Positions 1 through 7,429 of a stretch of DNA of 9,998 bases are shown piece by piece. Under the pieces are notes generated by a model. That model searched no databases and had not been told where the DNA came from. It worked only from the letters and a program-made list of their open reading frames with translations. Source of the DNA: Magnetominusculus dajiuhuensis (GTDB lineage Bacteria; Nitrospirota; Thermodesulfovibrionia; Thermodesulfovibrionales; Magnetobacteriaceae). Location: positions 1 through 9,998 of the forward strand of contig NZ_JBJUSG010000128.1 in the NCBI RefSeq assembly GCF_046044395.1. The letters are read 5' to 3'. How positions within the stretch are numbered: the stretch's first letter is position 1; every line of letters starts with the position of its first letter. The position numbers and the translations under genes were made by a program.

Positions 1-82
1 GCGAAAGTGGCGGAACTGGCAGACGCGCTGGACTTAGGATCCAGTGGGTAACACCATGAGGGTTCGACTCCCTTCTTTCGCA
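1..82 (+). tRNA. tRNA-Leu (anticodon UAG)
   Basis: The sequence folds as a class II tRNA. The 7-bp acceptor stem pairs GCGAAAG (1-7) with CTTTCGC (75-81), with discriminator A at 82. The anticodon stem CTGGA/TCCAG (28-32/40-44) encloses the loop CTTAGGA, with anticodon TAG at 35-37, which reads CUA and probably other CUN leucine codons. A long variable arm (about 45-57, TGG...CCA) is typical of tRNA-Leu. The T arm (58-74) contains TTCGACT. The 3' CCA is not encoded, because the sequence continues ATCCC. The gene starts at the first base of the window, so its promoter is not visible. tRNA genes are frequent integration sites, but I found no repeat of its 3' end elsewhere in the window. Confidence 0.97.
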
Positions 83-162
83 ATCCCTAATACCCCTCAT
101 TTGGTGTCCAGCCTTTTATGGTAGTAGTATAGGGCATTCAAACACCAAAGCCACGGTCTTAA

Positions 163-198
163 TGCTACAATTTTGTAGGTGTTGCTACAATATTGTAG
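163..198 (+). repeat. Tandem pair of CTACAA-NN-TTGTAG dyads, 20-bp period
   Basis: Two near-identical 16-nt units, TGCTACAATTTTGTAG (163-178) and TGCTACAATATTGTAG (183-198), differ at one base. Each contains a perfect 6-bp inverted repeat CTACAA/TTGTAG with a 2-nt centre (165-178 and 185-198). The repeat period is exactly 20 bp, about two helical turns, which puts both dyads on the same DNA face. This is the arrangement expected for cooperative binding of two protein dimers. The pair also creates the TGT-N10-ACA site between them. Confidence 0.75.
174..189 (+). promoter_or_regulatory. Putative NifA upstream activator sequence
   Basis: TGT (174-176), ten bases, then ACA (187-189) matches the TGT-N10-ACA consensus bound by the sigma-54 activator NifA. 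It lies about 130 bp upstream of the predicted transcription start, within the usual range for enhancer-type activation with DNA looping. The site straddles two flanking dyads, using the right half of the first and the left half of the second. Binding by NifA is therefore the default reading, but a different dimeric regulator bound to the dyads is possible. Confidence 0.65.
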
Positions 199-283
199 TT
201 GATGGCTAAATCCAAACCCCTCAGTCCAATCCTAACTGTCTGTATTTAAATGATAATGATGGCTTCTCTCAATAGTTGCCAAT

Positions 284-300
284 TTGGCACAATAATTGCT
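284..300 (+). promoter_or_regulatory. Sigma-54 (RpoN) -24/-12 promoter of the nif operon
   Basis: TTGGCACAATAATTGCT matches the RpoN consensus TTGGCAC-N5-TTGCW almost perfectly. The invariant GG is at 286-287 and GC at 298-299, with 10 bp between them. This predicts transcription from about position 311, giving a leader of roughly 31 nt before nifH. It explains how the whole operon would be controlled by NifA and nitrogen status. I saw no second convincing -24/-12 site upstream of any later gene, so this is probably the main promoter for all ten genes. Confidence 0.92.
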
Positions 301-326
301 GAATTAACACTATTAATATCACACAC

Positions 327-334
327 AAAGGAGG
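327..334 (+). promoter_or_regulatory. Ribosome binding site of nifH
   Basis: AAAGGAGG is a near-perfect Shine-Dalgarno sequence. It lies 7 nt upstream of the ATG at 342 and 10 nt upstream of a second in-frame ATG at 345. Either start gives a normal Fe protein N-terminus, (M)MRQIAVYGKGG. Confidence 0.85.
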
Positions 335-341
335 CAACGCG

Positions 342-1187
342 ATGATGAGACAGATTGCTGTTTACGGTAAGGGAGGCATTGGGAAGTCCACAACGACACA
401 AAACACGGTAGCGGCACTTGCCGAGGCAGGGCATAAATGTTTGATAGTGGGCTGTGACCCTAAGGCCGACGCCACCAGATTAATTTTAAATAGAAAGGCT
501 CAGGCCACTGTGATGGACCTGGCGCGGGAGAGAGGCTCTGTTGAGGAGCTTGAGATTGGGGAAGTACTGCTTGAGGGATTTTTGGGCGTAAAGTGCGCCG
601 AATCTGGCGGCCCGGAGCCGGGCGTTGGCTGTGCCGGAAGGGGAGTTATCACCGCGATTAACTTTCTTGAGGAAAACGGCGCTTACACACCAGACCTTGA
701 TTACGTATTTTACGACGTCTTAGGCGATGTGGTTTGCGGGGGTTTTGCCATGCCCATAAGGGAAGGCAAGGCAAAGGAGATTTATATAGTAACCTCCGGC
801 GAGATGATGGCAATGTACGCGGCAAACAACATCGCCCGCGGCGTACTAAAGTATGCAAACAGCGGAGGCGTACGCCTTGGCGGCCTTATCTGCAACTCAA
901 GGAAGACCGACAAAGAGGCCGAGCTTATAATGGCCCTTGCTGAAAAGCTCAACACGCAGATGATTCACTTCATACCGCGCGACAACCAGGTACAAAGAGC
1001 CGAGCTGAGGAGAAAGACCGTCATAGAGTATTCGCCCGACCACGCCCAATGCGATGAGTACAGGGCGTTAGCTAAGAAAATTGCGGAAAATAAAAACTTC
1101 GTTATTCCTACCCCGCTTGAAATGGAGGAGCTTGAGTCGCTCCTTATGGAGTTTGGAATAATGGATGGAGAAGGAGCCGCGGCATGA
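342..1187 (+). CDS. nifH: Nitrogenase iron protein (dinitrogenase reductase) NifH
   Basis: NifH is the ATP-dependent electron donor to the MoFe protein, a cytoplasmic homodimer with one [4Fe-4S] cluster between its subunits. The 281-residue length is normal. The P-loop GKGGIGKST is at residues 9-17, and switch-type motifs CDPKAD and DVLGDVVCGG follow. The cluster ligands Cys97 (PGVGCAGRG) and Cys132 (VVCGGFAMP) fall at the same numbers as in Azotobacter. Arg100, the residue that DraT ADP-ribosylates in some diazotrophs, is present, but no draT/draG is in the window. It is the first gene after the sigma-54 promoter, with a strong Shine-Dalgarno sequence, as suits the most highly expressed nif product. 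It overlaps nifD by ATGA. The MRQIAVYGKGG start and the companion nifDKEN genes argue against a chlorophyll- or F430-type paralogue. Confidence 0.99.
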   Translation: MMRQIAVYGKGGIGKSTTTQNTVAALAEAGHKCLIVGCDPKADATRLILNRKAQATVMDLARERGSVEELEIGEVLLEGFLGVKCAESGGPEPGVGCAGRGVITAINFLEENGAYTPDLDYVFYDVLGDVVCGGFAMPIREGKAKEIYIVTSGEMMAMYAANNIARGVLKYANSGGVRLGGLICNSRKTDKEAELIMALAEKLNTQMIHFIPRDNQVQRAELRRKTVIEYSPDHAQCDEYRALAKKIAENKNFVIPTPLEMEELESLLMEFGIMDGEGAAA

Positions 1188-2614
1188 GTACGCTAACTCA
1201 ACAAACTCAGAAGATGATAGACGAGGTCATGGAGGCCTACCCTGAAAAGACAAGAAAACTCAGGGAAAAACATGTCAGGCCAAACGACCCTACGGGGGAG
1301 TGCGGCTCGGCCTGCGCGGTGAAGTCAAACGTGAAATCGCGCCCCGGCATTATGACCATAAGGGGCTGTGCCTACGCGGGGTCAAAGGGGGTTGTCTGGG
1401 GGCCGGTCAAGGATGTCGTCCATCTGAGTCACGGGCCGGTCGGCTGCGGCCAGTACAGTTGGTGGTCGCGCAGAAACTACTCCAACGGGATAACCGGCGT
1501 GGATAATTTTTCTGCCATGCACATAACAAGTGATTTTCAGGAAAGGGACATAGTCTTTGGGGGCGACAAGAGGCTGGCTCAAATATGCAGAGAGATAAAA
1601 GAGATGTTCCCGCTGGCCAAAGGCATAAGCATTCAATCCGAATGCCCGGTTGGACTGATAGGAGACGACATAGAATCTGTGGCAAAGAAGATGACTGAAG
1701 AGCTGGGAATCCCGGTAATTCCGGTGAGGTGTGAGGGGTTTAGAGGCGTGAGCCAGTCTCTTGGCCACCACATCGCAAATGATAGCATTCGTGACCATGT
1801 CTTAGGGAAGGCCACCCTGCCTAAGGTTACAGACTATGATGTCAACCTCATAGGGGATTACAACATTGGCGGGGACGCCTGGGCATCAAGGAGAATCCTT
1901 GAGGAGATGGGACTGCGTGTCATAGCACAGTGGTCGGGCGACGCCACCATTAATGAGTTTGCCATAGCGCCCCAGGCAAAACTAAATCTCATACACTGTT
2001 ACCGCTCAATGAACTATATTTGCCGGTTCATGGAGGAGCAGTACGGGATACCGTGGATTGAGTACAATCTCTTCGGGCCGACAAAGATATACCAGAGCAT
2101 GAGAAAGATTGCGGCGTTCTTTGATGACAGCATAAAGGAACGCACCGAGGCGGCAATTGCAAAATATACCCCGGCAATGGACGCCGTTATCAATGAGTAT
2201 CGTCCTGCCCTGAATGACAAGACCGTGATGCTCTATGTAGGCGGCCTAAGGCCGAGACACATTATAGGGGCTTACGAGGACCTCGGCATGGAGGTCATAG
2301 CCACAGGGTATGAGTTCGGGCACAGCGATGACTACAAGAGGACATATCCTGAGATGAAAGAGGGCGCGCTTATTTACGACGATATAACGCCGTACGAGTT
2401 TGAGGCGTTTGCAAAGAGGCTTAAACCTGATTTGGTAGGCTCAGGGATTAAGGAAAAATACGCGTATCACAAGATGGGAGTTCCATTTCGGCAAATGCAC
2501 TCGTGGGACTACTCAGGACCGTATCATGGCTTTGACGGTTTCCCTGTATTTGCCAGAGATATGGATATGGCGGTAAACAGCCCGACGTGGAAACTTATAC
2601 GGAGGAAGAGATGA
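1184..2614 (+). CDS. nifD: Nitrogenase MoFe protein alpha chain NifD
   Basis: NifD is the alpha subunit of the alpha2beta2 dinitrogenase that binds FeMo-cofactor and half of each P-cluster. It is 476 residues long. The P-cluster ligands are Cys62 (RGCAYAGSKG), Cys88 (GPVGCGQYSWW) and Cys154 (SECPVGLIGDD), identical in number to Azotobacter. FeMoco is held by Cys272 (HCYRSMNYI) and His439 (MHSWDYSGPYHGF). The active-site environment is intact, with Val70, Arg96, Gln191 and His195. This combination, with no delta-subunit gene (vnfG/anfG) following, marks it as the Mo enzyme rather than the V or Fe-only one. It lacks the roughly 50-residue insertion known from clostridial NifD. It starts at an ATGA overlap with nifH and ends in a 4-nt overlap with the preferred nifK start. 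Confidence 0.99.
   Translation: MSTLTQQTQKMIDEVMEAYPEKTRKLREKHVRPNDPTGECGSACAVKSNVKSRPGIMTIRGCAYAGSKGVVWGPVKDVVHLSHGPVGCGQYSWWSRRNYSNGITGVDNFSAMHITSDFQERDIVFGGDKRLAQICREIKEMFPLAKGISIQSECPVGLIGDDIESVAKKMTEELGIPVIPVRCEGFRGVSQSLGHHIANDSIRDHVLGKATLPKVTDYDVNLIGDYNIGGDAWASRRILEEMGLRVIAQWSGDATINEFAIAPQAKLNLIHCYRSMNYICRFMEEQYGIPWIEYNLFGPTKIYQSMRKIAAFFDDSIKERTEAAIAKYTPAMDAVINEYRPALNDKTVMLYVGGLRPRHIIGAYEDLGMEVIATGYEFGHSDDYKRTYPEMKEGALIYDDITPYEFEAFAKRLKPDLVGSGIKEKYAYHKMGVPFRQMHSWDYSGPYHGFDGFPVFARDMDMAVNSPTWKLIRRKR
2601..2605 (+). promoter_or_regulatory. Ribosome binding site that sets the nifK start
   Basis: GGAGG lies 5 nt before the ATG at 2611, which overlaps the nifD stop as ATGA. This makes 2611 a better start than the in-frame GTG at 2587, which lies upstream of this site inside nifD. 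Confidence 0.75.
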
Positions 2615-4119
2615 TTGTAAAAGACCATAACGAGCTATTTAAAGATACGGCATATGTGGAGCAGTTTCAGGGGAAGCGGGAATTTGAAAATCCCTGTCCT
2701 GAAGAGGTCGTCCAATCAACTGCCCAATGGACAGAGGGCGCCGAATATAAGGATATAAACTTCAGGAGAGAGGCGTTGGTTATTAACCCGGCGAAGGCGT
2801 GCCAGCCCCTTGGGGCGATGCTCTGCGCGCTGGGATTTGAAGACACGCTGAACTTCGTGCAGGGGTCTCAGGGCTGCGTGAGCTACTTCAGAAGCCACCT
2901 GAGCAGGCATTTCAAAGAGCCGGTTGCCGCGGTGTCGTCCTCCATGACTGAGGACTCGGCGGTGTTCGGCGGGATAAGCAACATCCTTGAAGGGCTTGAA
3001 AACGCCTACACCCTGTATAAACCCGCTATGATAGCGGTCTCCACTACGTGTATGGCTGAGGTAATAGGGGATGATTTAAATTCCTTCATTAAAAGCGCCT
3101 TTGAAAAAGGTATTGTACCGGAAGGCGTTGAAATCCCATTTGCCCATACGCCAAGCTTTGTCGGGTCACACATAACCGGCTACGACAATATGATGAAGGG
3201 GATTTTAAGCGGTGTGAAGGGTCAGGTGAAAGACACCCCCTCAGACTCGATAAATTTAATCCCCGGGTTTGATACATACACCGGCAACTACATGGAGTTA
3301 AAACGCCTGATGAGTTCAATGGGCGTTAAGGCCACAGTGCTTGCTGATATAAGCGACACCCTGGACTCTCCCAATACAGGACGCTACCGGCTTTTCCCCG
3401 GTGGTACGCCTATACGGGCGCTTAAAGACGCCGTCAATGCGCGCTCAACTATTGCCCTGCAGAAGTACGCGACTGTCAAGACAGGGGAATTTATTAAGGG
3501 CGTATGGGGAAGGGATTTTCAGGTTGCCCCTGTGCCCATAGGGATACAAAACACCGACGAGTTTATGGATATGGTGTCGGCAGTCAGCGGCAGGCCTGTT
3601 TCCTCTGAGATTGAGGCTGAGCGTGGAAGGGCGGTTGACGCCATGATAGACTCCCATCCTTACGTCCACGGCAAGAGGTTTGCCCTTGTTGGCGACCCTG
3701 ACCTGCTCATGGGGCTGATGGCTTTTGTCCTTGAGATGGGAGGACGGCCAGTTCATATCCTGTGCACGAATGGAGACGCCGGTTTTGCCAAAGACGCGGA
3801 GGCGCTGCTGCGCGGAAGTCCTTTTGGGCAGGACGCCACGGTTCACATTGGAAAGGACATGTGGCATCTGAGGTCACTGCTATTTGCCGAGCCTGTGGAT
3901 TTACTTATTGGCAACTCGTATGCGAAGTTCCTGTGGAGAGACACCAAAACCCCGCTTCTTCGCATAGGGTTTCCCCTATTTGACAGACACCACCTCCACC
4001 GGTATCCGATAATAGGCTACCAGGGGGCGATTAACCTCACAAACTGGATTGTGAACACCTTACTGGATGAGATGGACAGAAAGGCCATGTTCACGCAAAG
4101 TTTTGACGTAATAAGATAG
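2611..4119 (+). CDS. nifK: Nitrogenase MoFe protein beta chain NifK
   Basis: NifK is the beta subunit of dinitrogenase. It completes the P-cluster and docks the Fe protein. I start it at ATG 2611, giving 502 residues; a GTG at 2587 would add eight. The P-cluster ligands are Cys64 (AKACQPLGAM), Cys89 (GSQGCVSYFRSH) and Cys147 (STTCMAEVIGDD). Ser182 in HTPSFVGSHITGYDNM corresponds to the Azotobacter Ser188 that ligates the oxidised cluster. About 60 residues precede the first cysteine, as in proteobacterial and cyanobacterial NifK; the clostridial protein lacks this extension. It overlaps nifD by 4 nt and is followed 10 nt later by nifEN. The nifK stop codon runs into the Shine-Dalgarno sequence of that next gene. 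Confidence 0.98.
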   Translation: MIVKDHNELFKDTAYVEQFQGKREFENPCPEEVVQSTAQWTEGAEYKDINFRREALVINPAKACQPLGAMLCALGFEDTLNFVQGSQGCVSYFRSHLSRHFKEPVAAVSSSMTEDSAVFGGISNILEGLENAYTLYKPAMIAVSTTCMAEVIGDDLNSFIKSAFEKGIVPEGVEIPFAHTPSFVGSHITGYDNMMKGILSGVKGQVKDTPSDSINLIPGFDTYTGNYMELKRLMSSMGVKATVLADISDTLDSPNTGRYRLFPGGTPIRALKDAVNARSTIALQKYATVKTGEFIKGVWGRDFQVAPVPIGIQNTDEFMDMVSAVSGRPVSSEIEAERGRAVDAMIDSHPYVHGKRFALVGDPDLLMGLMAFVLEMGGRPVHILCTNGDAGFAKDAEALLRGSPFGQDATVHIGKDMWHLRSLLFAEPVDLLIGNSYAKFLWRDTKTPLLRIGFPLFDRHHLHRYPIIGYQGAINLTNWIVNTLLDEMDRKAMFTQSFDVIR

Positions 4120-4129
4120 GAGCCAACCC

Positions 4130-6697
4130 ATGACAGTGGAAGAACTTATGGCCGACGGCTGCCAGATAGATGAACAGCACAAGGTGTGCAAATCCAGGGG
4201 TGGTGAGTCCTGCGCCTTTGACGGTGCCATGATAGTGCTTCAGCCCATAGCGGACGCGGTGCATCTCGTTCACGGCCCTGTTGGATGTACGTCAAACACA
4301 TGGGAGGGCAGGGGGACTGTGTCTTCAAAGGGGCACTTCCATCGCATGGGTTTTAGTACGAACATGAAGGAGCTGGACATCGTATTTGGCTCTGAGGGCA
4401 GGCTCTTCAACGCGATAAAGACCTGCAGGGATTTGTTTAACCCCGCTGCTGTCTTCGTATATGCGACCTGCGTAAGCGGCCTGACCGGCGAGGACATTGA
4501 GGGTGTCTGCAAAAAGGCGGCAGAGGAACTCTCCCTAAGGGTAATCCCTGTGCTTTCTCCCGGCTTTGTCGGGCCAAAGAATCTGGGCAACCGGATAGCC
4601 GGAGAGGTGCTGCTTGATTACGTTATAGGGACGGGGCAGCCGCCGGGTGTCACCCCATACGATATAAATCTTATAGGCGAGTATAACATAGCCGGGGACA
4701 TGGAGTTTGTCGAGCCGGTCTTTGCGGAGGCCGGGATACGCATTCTATCGGGGATGACTGGCAACGCCTCCTTTGACGAGATAACCTATGCCCACTGGGC
4801 ACGCCTAAATGTCGTCGTGTGCAGTCGCGCACTGATTAATGTTGCCGTTGAGATGAAACGGCGATACAAAATCCCCTACGTGGAGGTCTCGTTTTATGGA
4901 AAGACCGCCATGTCAGGGGCACTAAGGGCTATTGCATTGTCATTAGACAACTCCCAGCAATTTATGGAGAAAGTGGAGGAGGTTATCTCGAATCACGAAA
5001 AGAGGGTAACAACGGCGCTTGAGGCGCTGCCCTTGCTCGCGGGCAAAAGGGCGGTGCTCTATACAGGAGGCGTGAAGAGCTGGTCATTAATCTCCGCACT
5101 CATGGATTTGGGCATTGAGGTTGTCGCGGTAGGAACGAAAAAGAGCACATACGAGGATGAGGTAAAAATGAGGGCGCTTTTAGGGCAGGATGCCCCGCTT
5201 TATGAGGACGTATCGCCAAAGAGCCTTATCAGGCTGATGAGAGAAAAACAAGGGGACATTCTTGTGGCCGGAGGGAGGAATTTCTATCTCGCGGCAAAAG
5301 AGGGCCTTCCCTTCATAGACGTAAATCAGGAAAGACACACTGCCTACGCGGGTTACGACGGTTTTATTAATCTTGCGAGGGCAATCTCCAACACCATTGC
5401 CTTTTACGGTAAAAGGACGCCGCCGCCGTTTAGTGTAACGAATGAGCCTGCGGCAAGAGGCGTCGTAATAAACCCCCTTGAGCACGCGATGGGCGTTGGG
5501 GCTGTTCTTGCATTTCAGGGGATAGACAACACTGCGGTGGTTATTCACGGGGCGCAGGGCTGCACTTTTTTGACAAAGGTGCTGTTAACGAATCATTTCA
5601 AAGAGCCTATTGCCCTGCAAGGCAGCAAACTCTTCACAGAAGATGTGGTGCTTGGCAGTGAACAACGATTAGCTGAAACAATAACCGATATATACGAAAA
5701 ACAAAGGCCTCGCCTGATAGCCGTCATTACCACAGGGCTTACGGAGGTAAAAGGGGACGATGTAGCGGGACTCTTAGGGCAGATGAGACTTGAGGGGGTT
5801 TCCCTTATACACGTTCCAACGCCCGATTACCTGAGTTCTTTAGAGGACGGCTACGCACTGGCGGTTGAAAAAACAGTGGAGGCCCTCGTTAAAAACGCCG
5901 CGCGCACGACAAAGAAAGGACTGGTAAATCTGCTCATAGGGCCGCACCTGACACCCGGAGATTTCATAGAGATTAAGTCCATAGTCAGGGCGTTTAATCT
6001 GGAGGCAATAACCCTGCCTGACCTATCGTCTTTGGATGGTAGCCGCAGGGGATTTTCCCCGCTGACCTCAGGAGGGATGGCGTTAGATGAGGGCAGTCAA
6101 CTCGCAGCCGCTGAGATAACATTGGTTATTGGTTCGTCTATGGAGAGCCCCGCAAAAAAAATTAAGGACATATGCGCAACCGAATACGTAGTCTTTGAGG
6201 GGCTGTCATCATTGGAGGACATTGACAGGTTTGTCAACACGCTTAGCCTGATAAGCGGCAACCCAATCCCAACAAAGTATATAACGCAGAGGGCGATTTT
6301 GGTAGACGCGCAGAGGGACGCCCATTGTTATTACGGCGGCAAGGCAATATGCGCGGCTATGGAGACAGACCATCTTATACAGTTGTCAAGGTTGCTCTAT
6401 GAAATGGGCGCGCCGCTTAAACTTGCCATTTGCGGCGGCAAATCAGAAAGGTCAGGCCGTGTAATAGCGGAGCAGACTGTCGTAGGGGACATGTATCTAA
6501 TTACAGGCGATTTTGATATATTGATAACGAACTCTCATGGCAAGGCAATAGCAAAGGCGTTGAACATGCCCATTTTGCAGATGGGCTTCCCCGTGCACAA
6601 GCAACTGGGATATACGTCAAAGGTGCGCGTGGGTTACAGAGGGGCGGCGGATTTAGTCAACGAAATAGGAACTATCCTAATGGAGGGGCACAGATGA
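4130..6697 (+). CDS. Fused FeMo-cofactor scaffold protein NifE-NifN
   Basis: NifE and NifN normally form a separate-chain alpha2beta2 scaffold on which the NifB product is matured with Mo and homocitrate. Here both are in one uninterrupted 855-residue frame. Residues 1 to about 428 are NifE: Cys28 (ESCAFDGA), Cys53 (GPVGCTSN) and Cys114 (YATCVSGLTGED) correspond to the O-cluster ligands of Azotobacter NifE (Cys37, 62 and 124). A short proline-containing linker (GKRTPPPF, about 427-434) leads to NifN at about 438-855. There, Cys478 (HGAQGCTFL) corresponds to the fourth ligand, NifN Cys44. All four ligands are kept. I saw no ribosome binding site plus in-frame start near the junction, so separate NifN synthesis is unlikely. 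The Shine-Dalgarno AGGAG (4118-4122) precedes ATG 4130. The NifE N-terminus is about nine residues shorter than usual. It is followed by nifX in an ATGA overlap. Confidence 0.95.
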   Translation: MTVEELMADGCQIDEQHKVCKSRGGESCAFDGAMIVLQPIADAVHLVHGPVGCTSNTWEGRGTVSSKGHFHRMGFSTNMKELDIVFGSEGRLFNAIKTCRDLFNPAAVFVYATCVSGLTGEDIEGVCKKAAEELSLRVIPVLSPGFVGPKNLGNRIAGEVLLDYVIGTGQPPGVTPYDINLIGEYNIAGDMEFVEPVFAEAGIRILSGMTGNASFDEITYAHWARLNVVVCSRALINVAVEMKRRYKIPYVEVSFYGKTAMSGALRAIALSLDNSQQFMEKVEEVISNHEKRVTTALEALPLLAGKRAVLYTGGVKSWSLISALMDLGIEVVAVGTKKSTYEDEVKMRALLGQDAPLYEDVSPKSLIRLMREKQGDILVAGGRNFYLAAKEGLPFIDVNQERHTAYAGYDGFINLARAISNTIAFYGKRTPPPFSVTNEPAARGVVINPLEHAMGVGAVLAFQGIDNTAVVIHGAQGCTFLTKVLLTNHFKEPIALQGSKLFTEDVVLGSEQRLAETITDIYEKQRPRLIAVITTGLTEVKGDDVAGLLGQMRLEGVSLIHVPTPDYLSSLEDGYALAVEKTVEALVKNAARTTKKGLVNLLIGPHLTPGDFIEIKSIVRAFNLEAITLPDLSSLDGSRRGFSPLTSGGMALDEGSQLAAAEITLVIGSSMESPAKKIKDICATEYVVFEGLSSLEDIDRFVNTLSLISGNPIPTKYITQRAILVDAQRDAHCYYGGKAICAAMETDHLIQLSRLLYEMGAPLKLAICGGKSERSGRVIAEQTVVGDMYLITGDFDILITNSHGKAIAKALNMPILQMGFPVHKQLGYTSKVRVGYRGAADLVNEIGTILMEGHR

Positions 6698-7110
6698 AAA
6701 TAGCATTCGCAACGACGGGCGGGTTGACCGTTGATGAGCACTTTGGCAGGGCTGGCAAGTTTGCCGTGTATGAGATTAAATACGACGGATGTGAGTTTGT
6801 CGAAAGCAGGCTTTTCTCTGAAGAGGACACCGCGGAGATACAAGACAGCCGCTATGACGGCCAACTGCACATTGATAAGGTTGAGGTAAAGGTGCAACTG
6901 CTGTGTGATTGTAAGATAATCTACTTCACACAGATAGGCGGCCCTGCCGCGGCGCGCCTTGTAAAGAAATCGGTCATGCCGATGAAGGTAAACGACGGCT
7001 CTGTAATAACGGAACTGATTCAGAGGCTTCAGGAGACGATAAACAACTCGCCCGCGCCGTGGCTGAAAAAAGCGCTGATGGGCGGTTCACAACAAACGGA
7101 GGTAAACTAA
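6694..7110 (+). CDS. nifX: FeMo-cofactor biosynthesis carrier NifX
   Basis: NifX is a small cytoplasmic protein that binds and transfers the NifB cofactor and later precursors between NifB, NifEN and the apo-enzyme. The 138-residue product has the family N-terminus (MKIAFATTGG, then VDEHFGRAGKFAVYEI) and the motif IGGPAAARLV. Its C-terminal segment ends in PAPWLKKAL, which is typical of NifX and distinguishes it from the shorter NafY/NifB-tail domain. Its position directly after nifEN, with a 4-nt ATGA overlap and the purine-rich GGAGGGG just upstream, is the classic nifENX order. NifY, its close relative, is less likely given this context. Confidence 0.93.
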   Translation: MKIAFATTGGLTVDEHFGRAGKFAVYEIKYDGCEFVESRLFSEEDTAEIQDSRYDGQLHIDKVEVKVQLLCDCKIIYFTQIGGPAAARLVKKSVMPMKVNDGSVITELIQRLQETINNSPAPWLKKALMGGSQQTEVN

Positions 7111-7111
7111 T

Positions 7112-7429
7112 ATGAAGATGATAAGGGCATTTATAAGACCTGAAAAAGAGCAGGAAATAGTCTTGTCGCTGGAGGGCGCGGGCTTCCCGTCACTGACAAA
7201 GATGCCGGTGTTTGGACGTGGCAAACAAAAGGGCCTTCATATTGGCCCGGTAACATATGACGAGCTGCCAAAGACCTTGCTCCTTATTGTCGTGGAGGAC
7301 GCCGATGTTGATACCGTTATCAGGCTTATAGAGGAAAAAGGAAAGACAGGATTTATAGGAGACGGTAAGATATTTGTAACGCCGGTGGAGAAATCATACA
7401 CGATAAGAACGGGGGAGACCTCGCTATGA
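7112..7429 (+). CDS. nifI1: Nitrogen regulatory PII-family protein NifI1
   Basis: NifI1 is a PII-family protein. With NifI2 it binds dinitrogenase and blocks Fe-protein access when ammonium rises; 2-oxoglutarate and ATP relieve the block (known from methanogens). At 105 residues it is normal length. It shows MKMIRAFIRPEKE at the N-terminus, FGRGKQKG at the base of the T-loop (34-41), the NifI1-type T-loop TYDELPKT (48-55), GFIGDGKIFV (80-89) and the terminal YTIRTGE. The T-loop differs from that of GlnB/GlnK, so uridylylation control is not expected, although Tyr49 is near the usual position. It begins 1 nt after nifX, with GGAGG at 7098-7102. Its location after nifX rather than between nifH and nifD is unusual. 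Confidence 0.93.
   Translation: MKMIRAFIRPEKEQEIVLSLEGAGFPSLTKMPVFGRGKQKGLHIGPVTYDELPKTLLLIVVEDADVDTVIRLIEEKGKTGFIGDGKIFVTPVEKSYTIRTGETSL

Larger units (their letters stand above)
83..341 (+). promoter_or_regulatory. Intergenic control region of the nif operon
   Basis: This 259-nt non-coding stretch lies between tRNA-Leu and nifH. It holds, in order, an 8-bp inverted repeat (TTTGGTGT 100-107 / ACACCAAA 142-149), two CTACAA-NN-TTGTAG dyads with an embedded NifA-type site (163-198), a sigma-54 promoter (284-300) and the nifH ribosome binding site (327-334). The short open frame on the opposite strand that crosses this region lies over these control elements and the nifH start, and it shows no recognisable protein. 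I saw no convincing rho-independent terminator for the tRNA. Confidence 0.85.

Noticed and set aside
100..149. 8-bp inverted repeat TTTGGTGT / ACACCAAA after tRNA-Leu as a possible terminator
   Set aside because: The loop is 34 nt, the stem is AT-rich and no T-run follows, so it does not look like a rho-independent terminator. No TGT-N10-ACA spacing is formed either.
250..262. Fur-box-like TGATAATGAT upstream of nifH
   Set aside because: Only about half of the Fur consensus is present and the second half (GGCT) does not match, so an iron-regulator site cannot be supported.
246..434. Reverse-strand open frame covering the nif promoter and the start of nifH
   Set aside because: It overlies the sigma-54 promoter and nifH in antisense, has no recognisable domain, and has no convincing ribosome site.
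2587..2610. GTG at 2587 as the nifK start
   Set aside because: It lies upstream of the clear GGAGG at 2601-2605, which is correctly placed for ATG 2611. The ATGA overlap with nifD also matches the pattern of the other junctions.
1184..4119. Vanadium or iron-only nitrogenase
   Set aside because: Cofactor-pocket motifs are of the Mo type, there is no delta-subunit gene after nifD, and dedicated nifEN, nifX and nifB follow.
5180..5548. Longer reverse-strand open frame inside nifEN, and similar antisense frames in nifD, nifK and nifB
   Set aside because: All lie within strongly conserved + strand genes. They show no family resemblance and are explained as frames left open by the coding sequence opposite.
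4130..6697. NifEN fusion as a sequencing artefact
   Set aside because: The frame is continuous through a plausible linker, both halves are complete, and the sequence shows no out-of-frame continuation at the junction. Confirmation from reads would still settle it.
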